From Membranipora membranacea (lineage: Eukaryota; Bryozoa; Gymnolaemata; Cheilostomatida; Membraniporidae): a stretch of DNA of 64,000 nucleotides. Below, piece after piece: positions 1-13,200 of the stretch. The number at the start of each line of letters is the position of its first letter. The first letter of the stretch is position 1. The stretch spans positions 29,388,001 to 29,452,000 of the forward strand of contig OU612068.1 in the NCBI GenBank assembly GCA_914767715.1. Direction: 5' to 3'. Both the position numbers and the translations under genes were made by a program. Below the pieces are notes generated by a model. The model was not told the DNA's origin. It saw only the letters and a program-made list of their open reading frames with translations, and did no database searches.

Positions 1-490
1 TTAGAATCTCTGTTTTGGTAAAATTGCAGGTAAAGCGAGTAATGGCTGGTCATATTGTCTCAGACGACCATCCCAGTCTATGTGAACATAACACAATCCC
101 AGTCTGTCTGAGTCTGTCTGGGACAGTATCTTGAAAGGTTGTAATGGCTGGTGCACAATACCAGACAACCATCCCAGATAGCCATCCCAGTCAATGTGAA
201 CATGAAAATGACACAATCCCAGTCTGTCTGGGTCCGTCTGGGACAGTAGCTAGAAAGCGTCAAACTATGCTATGTGAACCACACATTGGGATGATCTGGG
301 ATGATCTGGGACTTTCTGGGACGATCCTAAACAATGTGAACATTATCCCAGCACTTTCCCAGACAGAAACATTATTGCTAGTCTGGGATGAATTTTACAA
401 TGTGAACATATGACTGGGACCATCTGGGATAAGCATCTGGGATAAGCATCTGGGATGGCATCCAAATGTCATCTGGGACAATATGAACCA
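1..490. repeat. palindromic CCCAG/CTGGG repeat block
   Basis: The left part carries repeated CCCAGTCTGTCTG-type and CATCCCAG motifs in two units of about 100 bp (near 46-140 and 144-250). The right part carries the inverse CTGGGATG/CTGGGAC motifs (about 290-475). Short AATGTGAAC spacers recur between them. This is a non-coding inverted-repeat block, probably a transposon remnant cut by the window edge. ORFs across it are made of the repeat and are not genes. Confidence 0.7.
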
Positions 491-2990
491 CGCTCAAGTG
501 TGCGAACTCCAAACAATGAACGGTGTTTATAATTCTCATACTGTAAAGGGAAGTTGGTTTATCTAACTAAAGTGGCGTCAGCAATATTTTTATAACACTC
601 AAAACATACAAGTAGTTTACAGCTTAGAACACTTGGAACACATTATCGCATGTTTTGGGAGATAAGGGTGAAGATATACTTTACCATTCTCACTTGAAAA
701 TGACAACTGTTCAGTCCAACCTGTACATTCACTCTATTCATACAATTAATTATTTCTTTCACAATATTATATATCATATTATGCAATAACTCATTATTAG
801 GCTCATAGTGGTCGGGGATTGTTTTCATTTTGCAACCTATAACCACTGATTCAATAGGGTTACCCTACCAAGACAAACAGCCCAAAAGTTTTGTGCAGTA
901 AGCTGGTGAAGACCCACATTTGGGCATCCCAATGTTTAAATTACACCGAGATTGTAAACCGCTGTACCTCCTGCCTAAATTCAGAAGTATCTTCTAAACT
1001 TATATTCACAAATAAACTTGAAATTCATAAATATTGTTCTCCGGGAATATTGTTCTCCGGTGATATATCGCCTTTTCAGTTTCTCAGGAACTACTTGTCC
1101 CATTTCAAAAATTCCTTCACTGACACGTTGCTAGTAGTCTGACTTGTGTTTAATATCACAAATTTTTTCAAACCGCATGTTCCTAACTTGATTAATTGTA
1201 CATTAACTAAAATACATTGAATACATATAGGCAGCAATGGGCAAAATGATGCAATAAATTACGTTATGCAAAAGCGTGATGAAAATCTAAGCAGTATTAC
1301 ATGCAAAGCACATTGTATACAACAATGGATCACCTTTTTTGGGTGATTGCTTAGCATGGAAAGAGAAATGTTTATGCTCATAACTTCTCTACTACTGAAT
1401 TTATCATCAAACGCCACGATCGAAACCTTGGAAATGCTCTCTAGTTTAATGGAAGCTAGTGTGTATAACATGTTGTTTAACCTATTTTCAGTTTTTTGGC
1501 TGGAAAAAAGTGCATGTTTTGGACCAAATAAAGCTGGTTCAGCCACAAAAATCCAAATATCTCAAGATATAAAGCCATAATCAACAATCGCTTCGATCAA
1601 AACCTAGACAATCTCCTGTTGTTCATCATGCTGACAACAAATTTGACTGACATCTTTCTGAATTTCTGATTTTTGGCTGGAAAATTTTGACCTAAATTAG
1701 TTAACATTTGGGTTATTATCTGTTACAGTTGTGACAACCAGGATCTGTAAGCTGGTAAGATTATTGATTGAAGTGACAGTACAAGACCAAAATGGTATAA
1801 TGAATCGGAAATATTAGTTTCTTCATTATTGGGGTCGCATGTAATGAGGGGTCAGAAATGGCCCTATTACCATTGCAAAAATCGATTTCAAGTCTCGAAG
1901 ACAGGAGGCCTAAAGTCATAAAGTTTCACCAAAATATCACTCCTCCAGTTAGCGCCATGCCTCCTCTATATGGTGAAAGCATAAACTAATCAAATTCCTC
2001 AAAAACAAGGCACAGAGAGCACAATTTAAAAAGGGCACTTTTTGCCCCAAAATGAACTTCCAGAGGTCACTGCGACTCATCGTCAAATATTTGGGAGGTT
2101 TAAACTGTGAAAATAACTATTAGACATAATCACCAATACAATATTAAAAAGTTTTAAAAAGCGATTTATCATGTTCATGCCCAGAAGCAGTTTTTTCATA
2201 TCCAATAAGCTTTTACTCAGCATTAATTAATATAAACTCTGTCTTATATAATTATGCATTTGTGGAATCGGCCGTATAAGTCCTTTGGAGACCCCTTTAT
2301 TCAGACACTGCCAGAGAGGCATCAAGTGTAAATTTGGTTGACCATACAATGAAGTTTAGAAAAGAATCTGAGCATAGAACACATTTTCTGCTGATAAAAG
2401 AACAATAAGATGGCCTCACCTAGTCGCCTTGTACGTGAAAAGATAAACAAAGAAGTATTTTTACAAAATGTCTTGTAGAAAACTGTCTAAGCCCCAGGAA
2501 GTATGGTAATTGGGATATCTTAGTCTTCCCGATACTAATATTTTTTAGCACTGTATCTAGCATCAGAGATTTTCCTTTGAAAATAAAGCCCTATAGACTT
2601 AATATACTAAGTCTATGTATAGCCCTCATCAGTTTTAGTAAAACCCAAGAGCATCAGTGCAAAAGAAAAAAGAGATCAGTTTAATTAAATTAGCGCTTAC
2701 CTGACAATACAAGAAAACTGAGTAGAACAGTACAGATTACCAAAAACATCCTTCCAATCATGATAAGCTACTGAGGAAACTTACAAAACTAATACACTGC
2801 TGCGATATCACAAAATCACAGCTTATCAGCTAAGGTTTCATACTGAACTAATAATTTTAAAGCGATCAACAGGTCCAACTTCCTCATCGGGATATTTTAA
2901 GAAATCCCATTCATTGTCAGCTTTAAATATGAAATCATATTCCTAGCGTAGATTGAGTTAACACAATCAAAAGTGGAATTTGTCCTTTCT
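491..2990. other. gene-free stretch
   Basis: No ORF here resembles a known protein, and no splice-consistent series of coding segments was found. The stretch is AT-rich and holds small inverted motifs, for example around 2592-2628. It lies beyond the 3' end of MOGS. Confidence 0.5.
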
Positions 2991-2994
2991 TCCT

Positions 2995-3014
2995 GGGGGG
3001 GGGGGGGGGGGGGG
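2995..3014. repeat. poly-G tract (20 G)
   Basis: A pure run of 20 G on the + strand. It lies in the 3' flank of the MOGS duplication and is a likely length-polymorphic or sequencing-error site. Confidence 0.95.
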
Positions 3015-3115
3015 AAGGACAAGCTCCTGTCTGAATATTGGCACTTTGCCTGTAACAACATAGGAGTTGTTGTCCCCTCGATATATGATAGTTTTGGGGT
3101 TGAATATTTTTCAGT

Positions 3116-3121
3116 TTTATT
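3116..3121 (-). terminator. candidate polyadenylation signal of ancestral MOGS 3' end
   Basis: AATAAA on the minus strand, 146 nt beyond the stop codon of the distal exon-10 copy. This flank lies outside the tandem duplication, so it is likely the native MOGS 3' region. Only the detached exon copy sits next to it. Confidence 0.4.
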
Positions 3122-3266
3122 AGCTACTTTCAGCTGACTATTTAATTCATTGGCATAGATAGAACATTGCTGTGGCGCTACAATATAAGCAAAAGCAAAA
3201 AAGTTAAACTGTTAGACAATCTCGCACTGGATGATCATACAGACAGAAGAAGGGTGAATTTAGTCT

Positions 3267-6200
3267 CTAATATTTATCGGCCATCATGAGGGTTACTAAA
3301 GCTGACCATCCAGTAAAGGGATGACATCCCTTCCCCTGACCTGTCTTATCATCATACTGCTCCCAGATATACCCTGTGCGACGATATTCTCTCTCTATGT
3401 TATTTATGATATTATCTCTGAGCTCTACATGTAGTTTAGCAGCGAGTTCTCTGTGAGGCCCGTCTAGTATACTGTAGTGATATAGTGAGCGCACGGCCAG
3501 GTAGTTAATATTGATCCATATAGCACCTCTCCAGTGCGGCGGGTCATGTTCTGTATTACGCTTCTGATAGAGTGGTGAGCTCCTAGCAAGCGATCTCAGC
3601 CCATAGTTAGTCCATATAAGCTTCTCATCCCTTAGCTGTGTGAGTACGTGTCCCAGCTGGGGGCTGTCTGAATCTAATATCTGGGTGAGTAACGGGAACA
3701 GACTCACATAGCCATAATATGAGGTGACAAGCTGTTCAGTAGGCTCACTATTCAACACCCGCTCCATGTCTCTGTGAGGTATGGGCTGACCTGGGGCTAA
3801 GTTTTGAGGTGGGGGAGGCCTCTTTAGTTTAGTAGAGTCGGTGTGTAGCCCATAGTCCGCGTATCTCTTATACTTCTCAGACCAGTGGAGCTCGTTTAGT
3901 ATTGTATTATCAGATAGCTTCTCATATGTCCACTGATAGTCCTGCCAATTCTCATCTAGACTCTTTGCTATATCAGCCATCACCTGATAGAATAACAAGG
4001 TATATGCTAGCTACTGACCACTAATATGCTGATGGTAACATTCTATTCTCATACAATTATAATATCATGCAAACAAATGCTTGGTGCTCCAAAAATTATT
4101 TTTTATTTAATTCTATGGTTGGGTTGCAAACTTGTTAAGGTAATGTCAAAGACCGATCCGAATATCAACATATCGTATACCGTTGGAAAGCTGCCGAGCT
4201 ACTGTAAATGAATACCTGAACAAAAACTTGATTCAATGACGTTGTGTCATTTTAGGGAGGAAATGAGGCAGAAAACGCTGTTTTTGTCAAAGCAGATGGA
4301 GGAGTCAAATTAAATGCAAGAAATTTCAAACCAGGTGGAATGCATACTTAGAGATTGCATTCATCGTAAAATTTGATTTTCTTTGATATATGACTAGTCT
4401 AAACTGACTTTTTACATCACGCCATGCAATGCAATTTTTTTGTGAAGCCGTGAAAATATGTGAAGTTTCAATCATTAATTCAGAACAGATCATAGGCTCA
4501 CAACAAAATTAATTATGATTTTCCCTTAGAGTGCACTTCAAATGTCATACCTATTAACTTTCAACAAATTAGCTTGCATATTGCGAAAACAGTAGACTCT
4601 CAAAAACAACTAATATTTTTTGCAACTTTTGCATAACATCAAATGTGCTGTCCAAATGACCATTATTGTGGCCAAACAAAGTTTTTTTGAAAGTTCTCAC
4701 ATACGAAGCCGCTTTCATTAGCCATGGTGCACACAGGAAATGCCAAAAGATTTTTTTCCCTGCATCTTCGTTTTTCTTGAATTTAACGCAAAAGAATGGC
4801 CAAAAACACCTCAAAAGTCCCAAAAAATAGCTGTTTTTTGGCATTCTTTTGCGTTAAATTCAAGAAAAACGAAGACGCAGGGAAAAAATCTCTTGGCATT
4901 TCCTGCGTGCACCATGGGTAATAAAAGCGGCTTCGTATGTGAGAACTTTCAAAAAAATTTTGTTTGGCCACAATAATGGTCATTTGGACAGCATATTTGA
5001 CGTTATCCAAAAGTTGCGAAAAATATCAGGTGTATTCGAGAGTCTACTGTTTTCGCAATATGCAAGCTAATTTGTTGAAAGTCAATATGTATGACATTTG
5101 AAGTGTACTCTAAGGGAAATCATAATTAATTTTGTTTCGAGCCTATGATCTGTTCTGAATAAATGATTGAAATTTCACATATTTTCAAGGCTTCACAAAA
5201 AAGAATGAGTTGTATCGCGTGACGTAAAAAGTCAGTTTAGACTAGTCATATATCAAAGAAAATCAAATTTTATTATGAGCTCAATCTCTAAGTATACATT
5301 CCACCTGTTTTGAAATTTCTTGCAATTAATTTGACTCCTCCATCTGCTTTGACAAAAACAGCGTTTTCTGCCTCATTTCTTCCCTTTAATGACACAACGT
5401 CATCGAATCAAGTTTTTGTTCAGGTATTCATTTTCAGTAGCTCGGCAGCTTTCCAACGGTATATGATATGTTGATATTCGGATCGGTCTTTGACATTACC
5501 TTAAACAACACTTTCAGTTATAGAATTTGTTGAACGAGGAGCGATTGTGAAGCTACGAATCCAGCTGCACCACTTATCACATTACATGGAGTAGAGTTGG
5601 TGGTGAGAGTTGTTACCTTAGAGGCGAGAGCCATCCAGCACCTGAGATCCAGGTGTCTCTCTATATCAGAAGGGTTCGAGGCTCTGGGATAATCATCTAA
5701 TCCTGACGTCAGTGTCTTAGGGTTCAACTCTCTCACTGCTGAGTCATCTCTACCTCTCCACCTAAACAACAATCCATAAATATATATATATAAATATATC
5801 ACTGGTGCAATAAGTTTGGGTTATGGGGGAGAGGTTACATGAGGCTATTTAACACATACATTTTCGTAGCTTATCATTGTTAAAATTGTGCGTCCCATGA
5901 TTTGCTATTCCATTCAAGGGAAAAGCGAAGTTCAATGGACATGATAAATTTAAATCTTGTGTTGAGGAAATTACAGCATCTCATTCGTAGTATAATCATT
6001 AACCAGCCATATTATATACGGCAGTCCTGTTAAAATAACTAGCTAACTAAATAAATGGCCTTGTCAGTAGATCGTTGCTGATATCCAATGGATAAAAATG
6101 TATACAGTAAGAGATTTTCTGACAGAAAATCCAGGTTATAGTTGTACATTTCCACAAGTTTTACATGTTGAGAGTTATAGTTTCCTGTAGGTATGGAGTA

Positions 6201-6351
6201 AGTTACCAACAGGTATTTGGTATATTTACCTGTAGGTGTGGGATATAGGTCCAGCCTGAGTTTTATTGAACCAGTTGTACCAGGTTTTCAGTCTAGGATA
6301 TAAGTTGCTCAGATACTCTTTTGAAGAGTTGGTATTCTGCTTTATTAGAGA
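3267..6351 (-). pseudogene. detached duplicate of MOGS exons 8, 9 and 10
   Basis: Three exons at 6230..6351, 5617..5761 and 3267..3983 match the last three exons of the neighbouring MOGS gene, with open frames, intact splice sites and the same stop. They have no start or upstream exons of their own, so alone they encode only the C-terminal part of the GH63 catalytic domain. This copy keeps Trp at the site where the joined copy has Cys, and lies next to the probable native poly(A) site. It could be a dead partial duplicate, an alternative 3' exon set reached by splicing past copy 2, or an assembly artefact. Confidence 0.75.
4139..5500. mobile_element. 1.36-kb fold-back element with TTAA flanks (copy 1)
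   Basis: Near-complete palindrome: the left arm from 4139 (GGTAATGTCAAAGACCGATC) is mirrored by the right arm ending at 5500, with the centre near 4820. TTAA lies immediately outside both ends (4135-4138 and 5501-5504), as expected for a TTAA-targeting, piggyBac-like non-autonomous insertion. The class is inferred, since no transposase is present. It sits in the intron between MOGS exons 9 and 10. The ORFs inside it are products of the palindrome. Confidence 0.8.
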
Positions 6352-6699
6352 CTGGAAAATAAGAAAAGGAAAACTAAAAAACATGCAAATATCATGAGCA
6401 ATGATCAGTTCTCCTGTACTTAGATACACAAACGCATGCACATGTGCGAGTGTGTGTAAAAATATCATGAGCAATGATCCGTTCTTCTGTATATACAATA
6501 TATATACATAAAAATGTGCCTGTGGGCAGACTCAAGCGCACACACACGTATAACATAAATGATTTGAACAGCACGTAAAACTGATAATATATATACTCAG
6601 CCCACGATATACCCACAGACCTGATAATAATAGTATATAATAGTAATAATGATAATATTAATAAAAATAAAGATAATAATAATAATCACTACCAAGGAG

Positions 6700-6895
6700 T
6701 AGGAAGTAGCTCAGTTGGTTAGAGCGCCTGCCCTCAAATGCGCAAGCGCTGTAGGTCCTGGGTTCGAATCCCGCTGCGGTCTACTGACTACTGGGCTCAT
6801 GACACATGACGCCCCAGGTGTGCTCCGACCTGCCTGCAAACTGAGAGCAACTTGGCGCCAAATACGGCGGCCGCGCCCTTAAGGCACTGATATTT
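6700..6895 (+). mobile_element. tRNA-derived SINE-like element (copy 1)
   Basis: The head resembles a tRNA: A box TAGCTCAGTTGG near 6707 and B box GGTTCGAATCC near 6761, with a D arm and T arm. I could not fold a proper anticodon arm or acceptor stem, and a GC-rich body follows the head. This fits a SINE promoter head rather than a working tRNA gene. It lies in MOGS intronic sequence inside the tandem duplication. Confidence 0.7.
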
Positions 6896-7265
6896 CTCAG
6901 TCCTTGGACAGAGACAACACTTGCAATTTTAACCCACAATGATGACGTTTATTAAACATTCCAATATCACTAGGAGATAGTACGTGATAAAAATAATTAA
7001 AAAAAAATAAAAACATTATTTACTGCTGTTAAAATGAGTCATCGAAAAATTATAAAAAATAAAATTTTTTCAAGTTTCTGAGTGTTGGCTTTTGTTGGTC
7101 TAAAAATAGTGGCTTTTTGGCAAAGACACATTCTAGTTGCGTAAATGAGATTCTAAAGTTATCAGTTCCTTGATCGATCCACAGTACTCAACAAATACAA
7201 TTATCCAAAATCAATTCCCTTCATCAGGAAATGAGGAACAAATGGATCGTTGAGAAATGCAGTCT

Positions 7266-10200
7266 CTAATATTTATCGGCCATCATGAGGGTTACTAAAG
7301 CTGACCATCCAGTAAAGGGATGACATCCCTTCCCCTGACCTGTCTTATCATCATACTGCTCCCAGATATACCCTGTGCGACGATATTCTCTCTCTATGTT
7401 ATTTATGATATTATCTCTGAGCTCTACATGTAGTTTAGCAGCGAGTTCTCTGTGAGGCCCGTCTAGTATACTGTAGTGATATAGTGAGCGCACGGCCAGG
7501 TAGTTAATATTGATACATATAGCACCTCTCCAGTGCGGCGGGTCATGTTCTGTATTACGCTTCTGATAGAGTGGTGAGCTCCTAGCAAGCGATCTCAGCC
7601 CATAGTTAGTCCATATAAGCTTCTCATCCCTTAGCTGTGTGAGTACGTGTCCCAGCTGGGGGCTGTCTGAATCTAATATCTGGGTGAGTAACGGGAACAG
7701 ACTCACATAGCCATAATATGAGGTGACAAGCTGTTCAGTAGGCTCACTATTCAACACCCGCTCCATGTCTCTGTGAGGTATGGGCTGACCTGGGGCTAAG
7801 TTTTGAGGTGGGGGAGGCCTCTTTAGTTTAGTAGAGTCGGTGTGTAGCCCATAGTCCGCGTATCTCTTATACTTCTCAGACCAGTGGAGCTCGTTTAGTA
7901 TTGTATTATCAGATAGCTTCTCATATGTCCACTGATAGTCCTGCCAATTCTCATCTAGACTCTTTGCTATATCAGCCATCACCTGATAGAATAACAAGGT
8001 ATATGCTAGCTACTGACCACTAATATGCTGATGGTAACATTCTATTCTCATACAATTATAATATCATGCAAACAAATGCTTGGTGCTCCAAAAATTATTT
8101 TTTATTTAATTCTATGGTTGGGTTGCAAACTTGTTAAGGTAATGTCAAAGACCGATCCGAATATCAACATATCGTATACCGTTGGAAAGCTGCCGAGCTA
8201 CTGTAAATGAATACCTGAACAAAAACTTGATTCAATGACGTTGTGTCATTTTAGGGAGGAAATGAGGCAGAAAACGCTGTTTTTGTCAAAGCAGATGGAG
8301 GAGTCAAATTAAATGCAAGAAATTTCAAACCAGGTGGAATGCATACTTAGAGATTGCATTCATCGTAAAATTTGATTTTCTTTGATATATGACTAGTCTA
8401 AACTGACTTTTTACATCACGCCATGCAATGCAATTTTTTTGTGAAGCCGTGAAAATATGTGAAGTTTCAATCATTAATTCAGAACAGATCATAGGCTCAC
8501 AACAAAATTAATTATGATTTTCCCTTAGAGTGCACTTCAAATGTCATACCTATTAACTTTCAACAAATTAGCTTGCATATTGCGAAAACAGTAGACTCTC
8601 AAAAACAACTAATATTTTTTGCAACTTTTGCATAACATCAAATGTGCTGTCCAAATGACCATTATTGTGGCCAAACAAAGTTTTTTTGAAAGTTCTCACA
8701 TACGAAGCCGCTTTCATTAGCCATGGTGCACACAGGAAATGCCAAAAGATTTTTTTCCCTGCATCTTCGTTTTTCTTGAATTTAACGCAAAAGAATGGCC
8801 AAAAACACCTCAAAAGTCCCAAAAAATAGCTGTTTTTTGGCATTCTTTTGCGTTAAATTCAAGAAAAACGAAGACGCAGGGAAAAAATCTCTTGGCATTT
8901 CCTGCGTGCACCATGGGTAATAAAAGCGGCTTCGTATGTGAGAACTTTCAAAAAAATTTTGTTTGGCCACAATAATGGTCATTTGGACAGCATATTTGAC
9001 GTTATCCAAAAGTTGCGAAAAATATCAGGTGTATTCGAGAGTCTACTGTTTTCGCAATATGCAAGCTAATTTGTTGAAAGTCAATATGTATGACATTTGA
9101 AGTGTACTCTAAGGGAAATCATAATTAATTTTGTTTCGAGCCTATGATCTGTTCTGAATAAATGATTGAAATTTCACATATTTTCAAGGCTTCACAAAAA
9201 AGAATGAGTTGTATCGCGTGACGTAAAAAGTCAGTTTAGACTAGTCATATATCAAAGAAAATCAAATTTTACTATGAGCTCAATCTCTAAGTATACATTC
9301 CACCTGTTTTGAAATTTCTTGCAATTAATTTGACTCCTCCATCTGCTTTGACAAAAACAGCGTTTTCTGCCTCATTTCTTCCCTTTAATGACACAACGTC
9401 ATCGAATCAAGTTTTTGTTCAGGTATTCATTTTCAGTAGCTCGGCAGCTTTCCAACGGTATATGATATGTTGATATTCGGATCGGTCTTTGACATTACCT
9501 TAAACAACACTTTCAGTTATAGAATTTGTTGAACGAGGAGCGATTGTGAAGCTACGAATCCAGCTGCACCACTTATCACATTACATGGAGTAGAGTTGGT
9601 GGTGAGAGTTGTTACCTTAGAGGCGAGAGCCATCCAGCACCTGAGATCCAGGTGTCTCTCTATATCAGAAGGGTTCGAGGCTCTGGGATAATCATCTAAT
9701 CCTGACGTCAGTGTCTTAGGGTTCAACTCTCTCACTGCTGAGTCATCTCTACCTCTCCACCTAAACAACAATCCATAAATATATATATATAAATATATCA
9801 CTGGTGCAATAAGTTTGGGTTATGGGGGAGAGGTTACATGAGGCTATTTAACACATACATTTTCGTAGCTTATCATTGTTAAAATTGTGCGTCCCATGAT
9901 TTGCTATTCCATTCAAGGGAAAAGCGAAGTTCAATGGACATGATAAATTTAAATCTTGTGTTGAGGAAATTACAGCATCTCATTCGTAGTATAATCATTA
10001 ACCAGCCATATTATATACGGCAGTCCTGTTAAAATAACTAGCTAACTAAATAAATGGCCTTGTCAGTAGATCGTTGCTGATATCCAATGGATAAAAATGT
10101 ATACAGTAAGAGATTTTCTGACAGAAAATCCAGGTTATAGTTGTACATTTCCACAAGTTTTACATGTTGAGAGTTATAGTTTCCTGTAGGTATGGAGTAA

Positions 10201-13200
10201 GTTACCAACAGGTATTTGGTATATTTACCTGTAGGTGTGGGATATAGGTCCAGCCTGAGTTTTATTGAACCAGTTGTACCAGGTTTTCAGTCTAGGATAT
10301 AAGTTGCTCAGATACTCTTTTGAAGAGTTGGTATTCTGCTTTATTAGAGACTGGAAAATAAGAAAAGGAAAACTAAAAAACATGCAAATATCATGAGCAA
10401 TGATCAGTTCTCCTGTACTTAGATACACAAACGCATGCACATGTGCGAGTGTGTGTAAAAATATCATGAGCAATGATCCGTTCTTCTGTATATACAATAT
10501 ATATACATAAAAATGTGCCTGTGGGCAGACTCAAGCGCACACACACGTATAACATAAATGATTTGAACAGCACGTAAAACTGATAATATATATACTCAGC
10601 CCACGATATACCCACAGACCTGATAATAATAGTATATAATAGTAATAATGATAATATTAATAAAAATAAAGATAATAATAATAATCACTACCAAGGAGTA
10701 GGAAGTAGCTCAGTTGGTTAGAGCGCCTGCCCTCAAATGCGCAAGCGCTGTAGGTCCTGGGTTCGAATCCCGCTGCGGTCTACTGACTACTGGGCTCATG
10801 ACACATGACGCCCCAGGTGTGCTCCGACCTGCCTGCAAACTGAGAGCAACTTGGCGCCAAATACGGCGGCCGCGCCCTTAAGGCACTGATATTTCTCAGT
10901 CCTTGGACAGAGACAACACTTGCAATTTTAACCCACAATGATGACGTTTATTAAACATTCCAATATCACTAGGAGATAGTACGTGATAAAAATAATTAAA
11001 AAAAAATAAAAACATTATTTACTGCTGTTAAAATGAGTCATCGAAAAATTATAAAAAATAAAATTTTTTCAAGTTTCTGAGTGTTGGCTTTTGTTGGTCT
11101 AAAAATAGTGGCTTTTTGGCAAAGACACATTCTAGTTGCGTAAATGAGATTCTAAAGTTATCAGTTCCTTGATCGATCCACAGTACTCAACAAATACAAT
11201 TATCCAAAATCAATTCCCTTCATCAGGAAATGAGGAACAAATGGATCGTTGAGAAATGCAGTAGGAAAAATGAAAAGTAGACAAAATGTCCTGCTTTCCA
11301 CATCTTGTTTGGCCTTAATCAAATCTTGATCGGAATTTCCTTTTTACAATAATAATCCTCATACATTTGTTTAAAATTTTCTGAAACTGTTATTTACTCC
11401 CATGTATGCAAAAAATGCTAATGCCAGTGAACTTTAAATTATCGCCAGCTGTCACTTACTATAGAGATAATCAGATTGTGTTTGTCATAGTATAAGGGTT
11501 ACATACATGGGAGTAAATAACAGTTTCAGAAAATTTCATACGAATCTATGAGGTATACTATTGTAAAAGGGATATACAGTGTAAGCTAATTCCAATTTTA
11601 TAATTCAAAACTCCTTTTAATTCAGACAATGAAAATTGGTCCCTTCAGCCAGATCTTAATGCATTCTAATGTCCCTATGTCTATGTCCCAATTCAAACTC
11701 TGCTTGTTTAGGACAATTTTTTGAGGTTTGAATTAAGTGAACTGCACTGTACATCTTGTTGTGATGGTTTCATGGTATAGAACATAAATTTAATATATAT
11801 ACTAATATAATATAATATATAAATATTAGGTCTATGGTTAAGAATTAAAACTTAGCAGACTTACAATTTTTTTAATCAAGACACCAAGTTGAATTGAGCA
11901 AACCCTGGCTGATTAACATAAAGACCTGTAAGATAATAGCATCTCTCCCATCTACAGCAACCATAGACTTAATAATAAATCTAGTCTATGATAACAACCT
12001 ATCAGATAATCACACTTCCCCCATAAATAACAACCTGTCTCACCTGAATAATAGATTGTAGAGGTAAGAAGAACGTGGGTGGGTTGGCGTTCTCATTCCT
12101 CTGAACTACAAACTCGTCAGGTACTTTAGCCCTAGCCTCTCCTCCTAATATCTGCTCTCTGGGTATCCATCCCTCACTATTCATCAGATCCATCCAGTGA
12201 CCGATAATATCCATACTGATCTGTTCATCCCACTGTGATATCAGCAGATTGTGGAATCCTTCATCCCAGAGGAATCCTCGGGGGAAGAACGAGCGCGACG
12301 GTACAGCGGTGAATAATGGTGACTCCCAGTAATCTACGGGCTTCTCATTATAACGAGACTGAACACGAGATGATCCAAAGAAGTATCCGATACCACCTGT
12401 TATAATAAGATGGCGGATTATATATATTCACTACATACATACATGATGTGTGTTCAGTGCATATGTGAGACAAAAAAATGACAAAGGGTGGGAATTTTAC
12501 ATGAATCCCATGTTGTGTTGACTGATAAAAACTGCATTAAATTGTGACAGGGTTCTCTGTGCGATGTACATGGAAACTAACCAATGGCGGGAATCAAGCT
12601 CAACATAATTACTTACGACACATGCATCAACATCAACATCAACCACATCTCCTACACAGCAATTCTGCCAACGCTTTAATTCTATATAACCATATATCCA
12701 TTTTCCCTTGAAGACATTTTTCCTCTTTTTAGAACATTATTATGTTGACAACAATGATTTTCTAATATTATCATTTAGCCTCTGGTAAACAACGGTCCCA
12801 TCTGAATGAGAGTGAGCTATAGAACGGTTTTCAAATAAATTGATTTCATATATATTCAGGAAGGAGGAGAAAGAGTAAGCAGACCACCTCACCAATCATG
12901 TTACTCATTGCAGCCTGAGCAAACAGAATATTATCTTTAGTATATCCCTTCTTCTTCAATCCAAACTTCTCCTCGAATGTAATATCAAACTCGTCGGATC
13001 TCATCGCTAACTCTGAGCTCATCACAGGACCCTGTAAGCTGTTCTCTCTGTCAGTTAAACTATCTGACTCGTAAACGACCTACAAGAGGATCGATAAGAT
13101 GCTATTAAATCTTTTACTGAAAGTGAGGTCACTTTACCTGACTGGCCAAACAAGACAAGAAAACAGGTACTGATTATAAGGCATATCAAAGTAGTCTGTT

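Larger units (their letters stand above)
3262..7260. repeat. 3999-bp tandem duplication, copy 1 (distal)
   Basis: This stretch is repeated head-to-tail by 7261-11259 at an exact offset of 3999 bp. By eye I found two substitutions: C3516 versus A7515, and T5273 versus C9272. The left limit is set by T3261 versus C7260. A 3-bp AGT microhomology lies at the junction. The unit carries MOGS exons 8-10, a large fold-back element and a tRNA-derived SINE. It is either a very recent duplication or an assembly duplicate of two haplotypes. Confidence 0.95.
7261..11259. repeat. 3999-bp tandem duplication, copy 2 (joined to the MOGS gene body)
   Basis: Second copy of the unit at 3262-7260. On the minus strand it directly follows MOGS exon 7, so it supplies the last three exons of the complete reading frame. 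Its lower breakpoint lies 5 nt past the MOGS stop codon, which separates this copy from the original 3' untranslated region. Confidence 0.95.

Noticed and set aside
1259-1580. Overlapping ORFs of 95 and 77 codons on opposite strands
   Set aside because: No family resemblance and no gene context; probably chance in AT-rich DNA.
4569-5010. ORFs of 75-91 codons on both strands (repeated at 8568-9009)
   Set aside because: They lie in the centre of the fold-back element and mirror each other through the palindrome.
6700-6780. Functional tRNA gene (also at 10699)
   Set aside because: A and B boxes are present but no sound anticodon arm or acceptor stem forms, and a SINE-like body follows.
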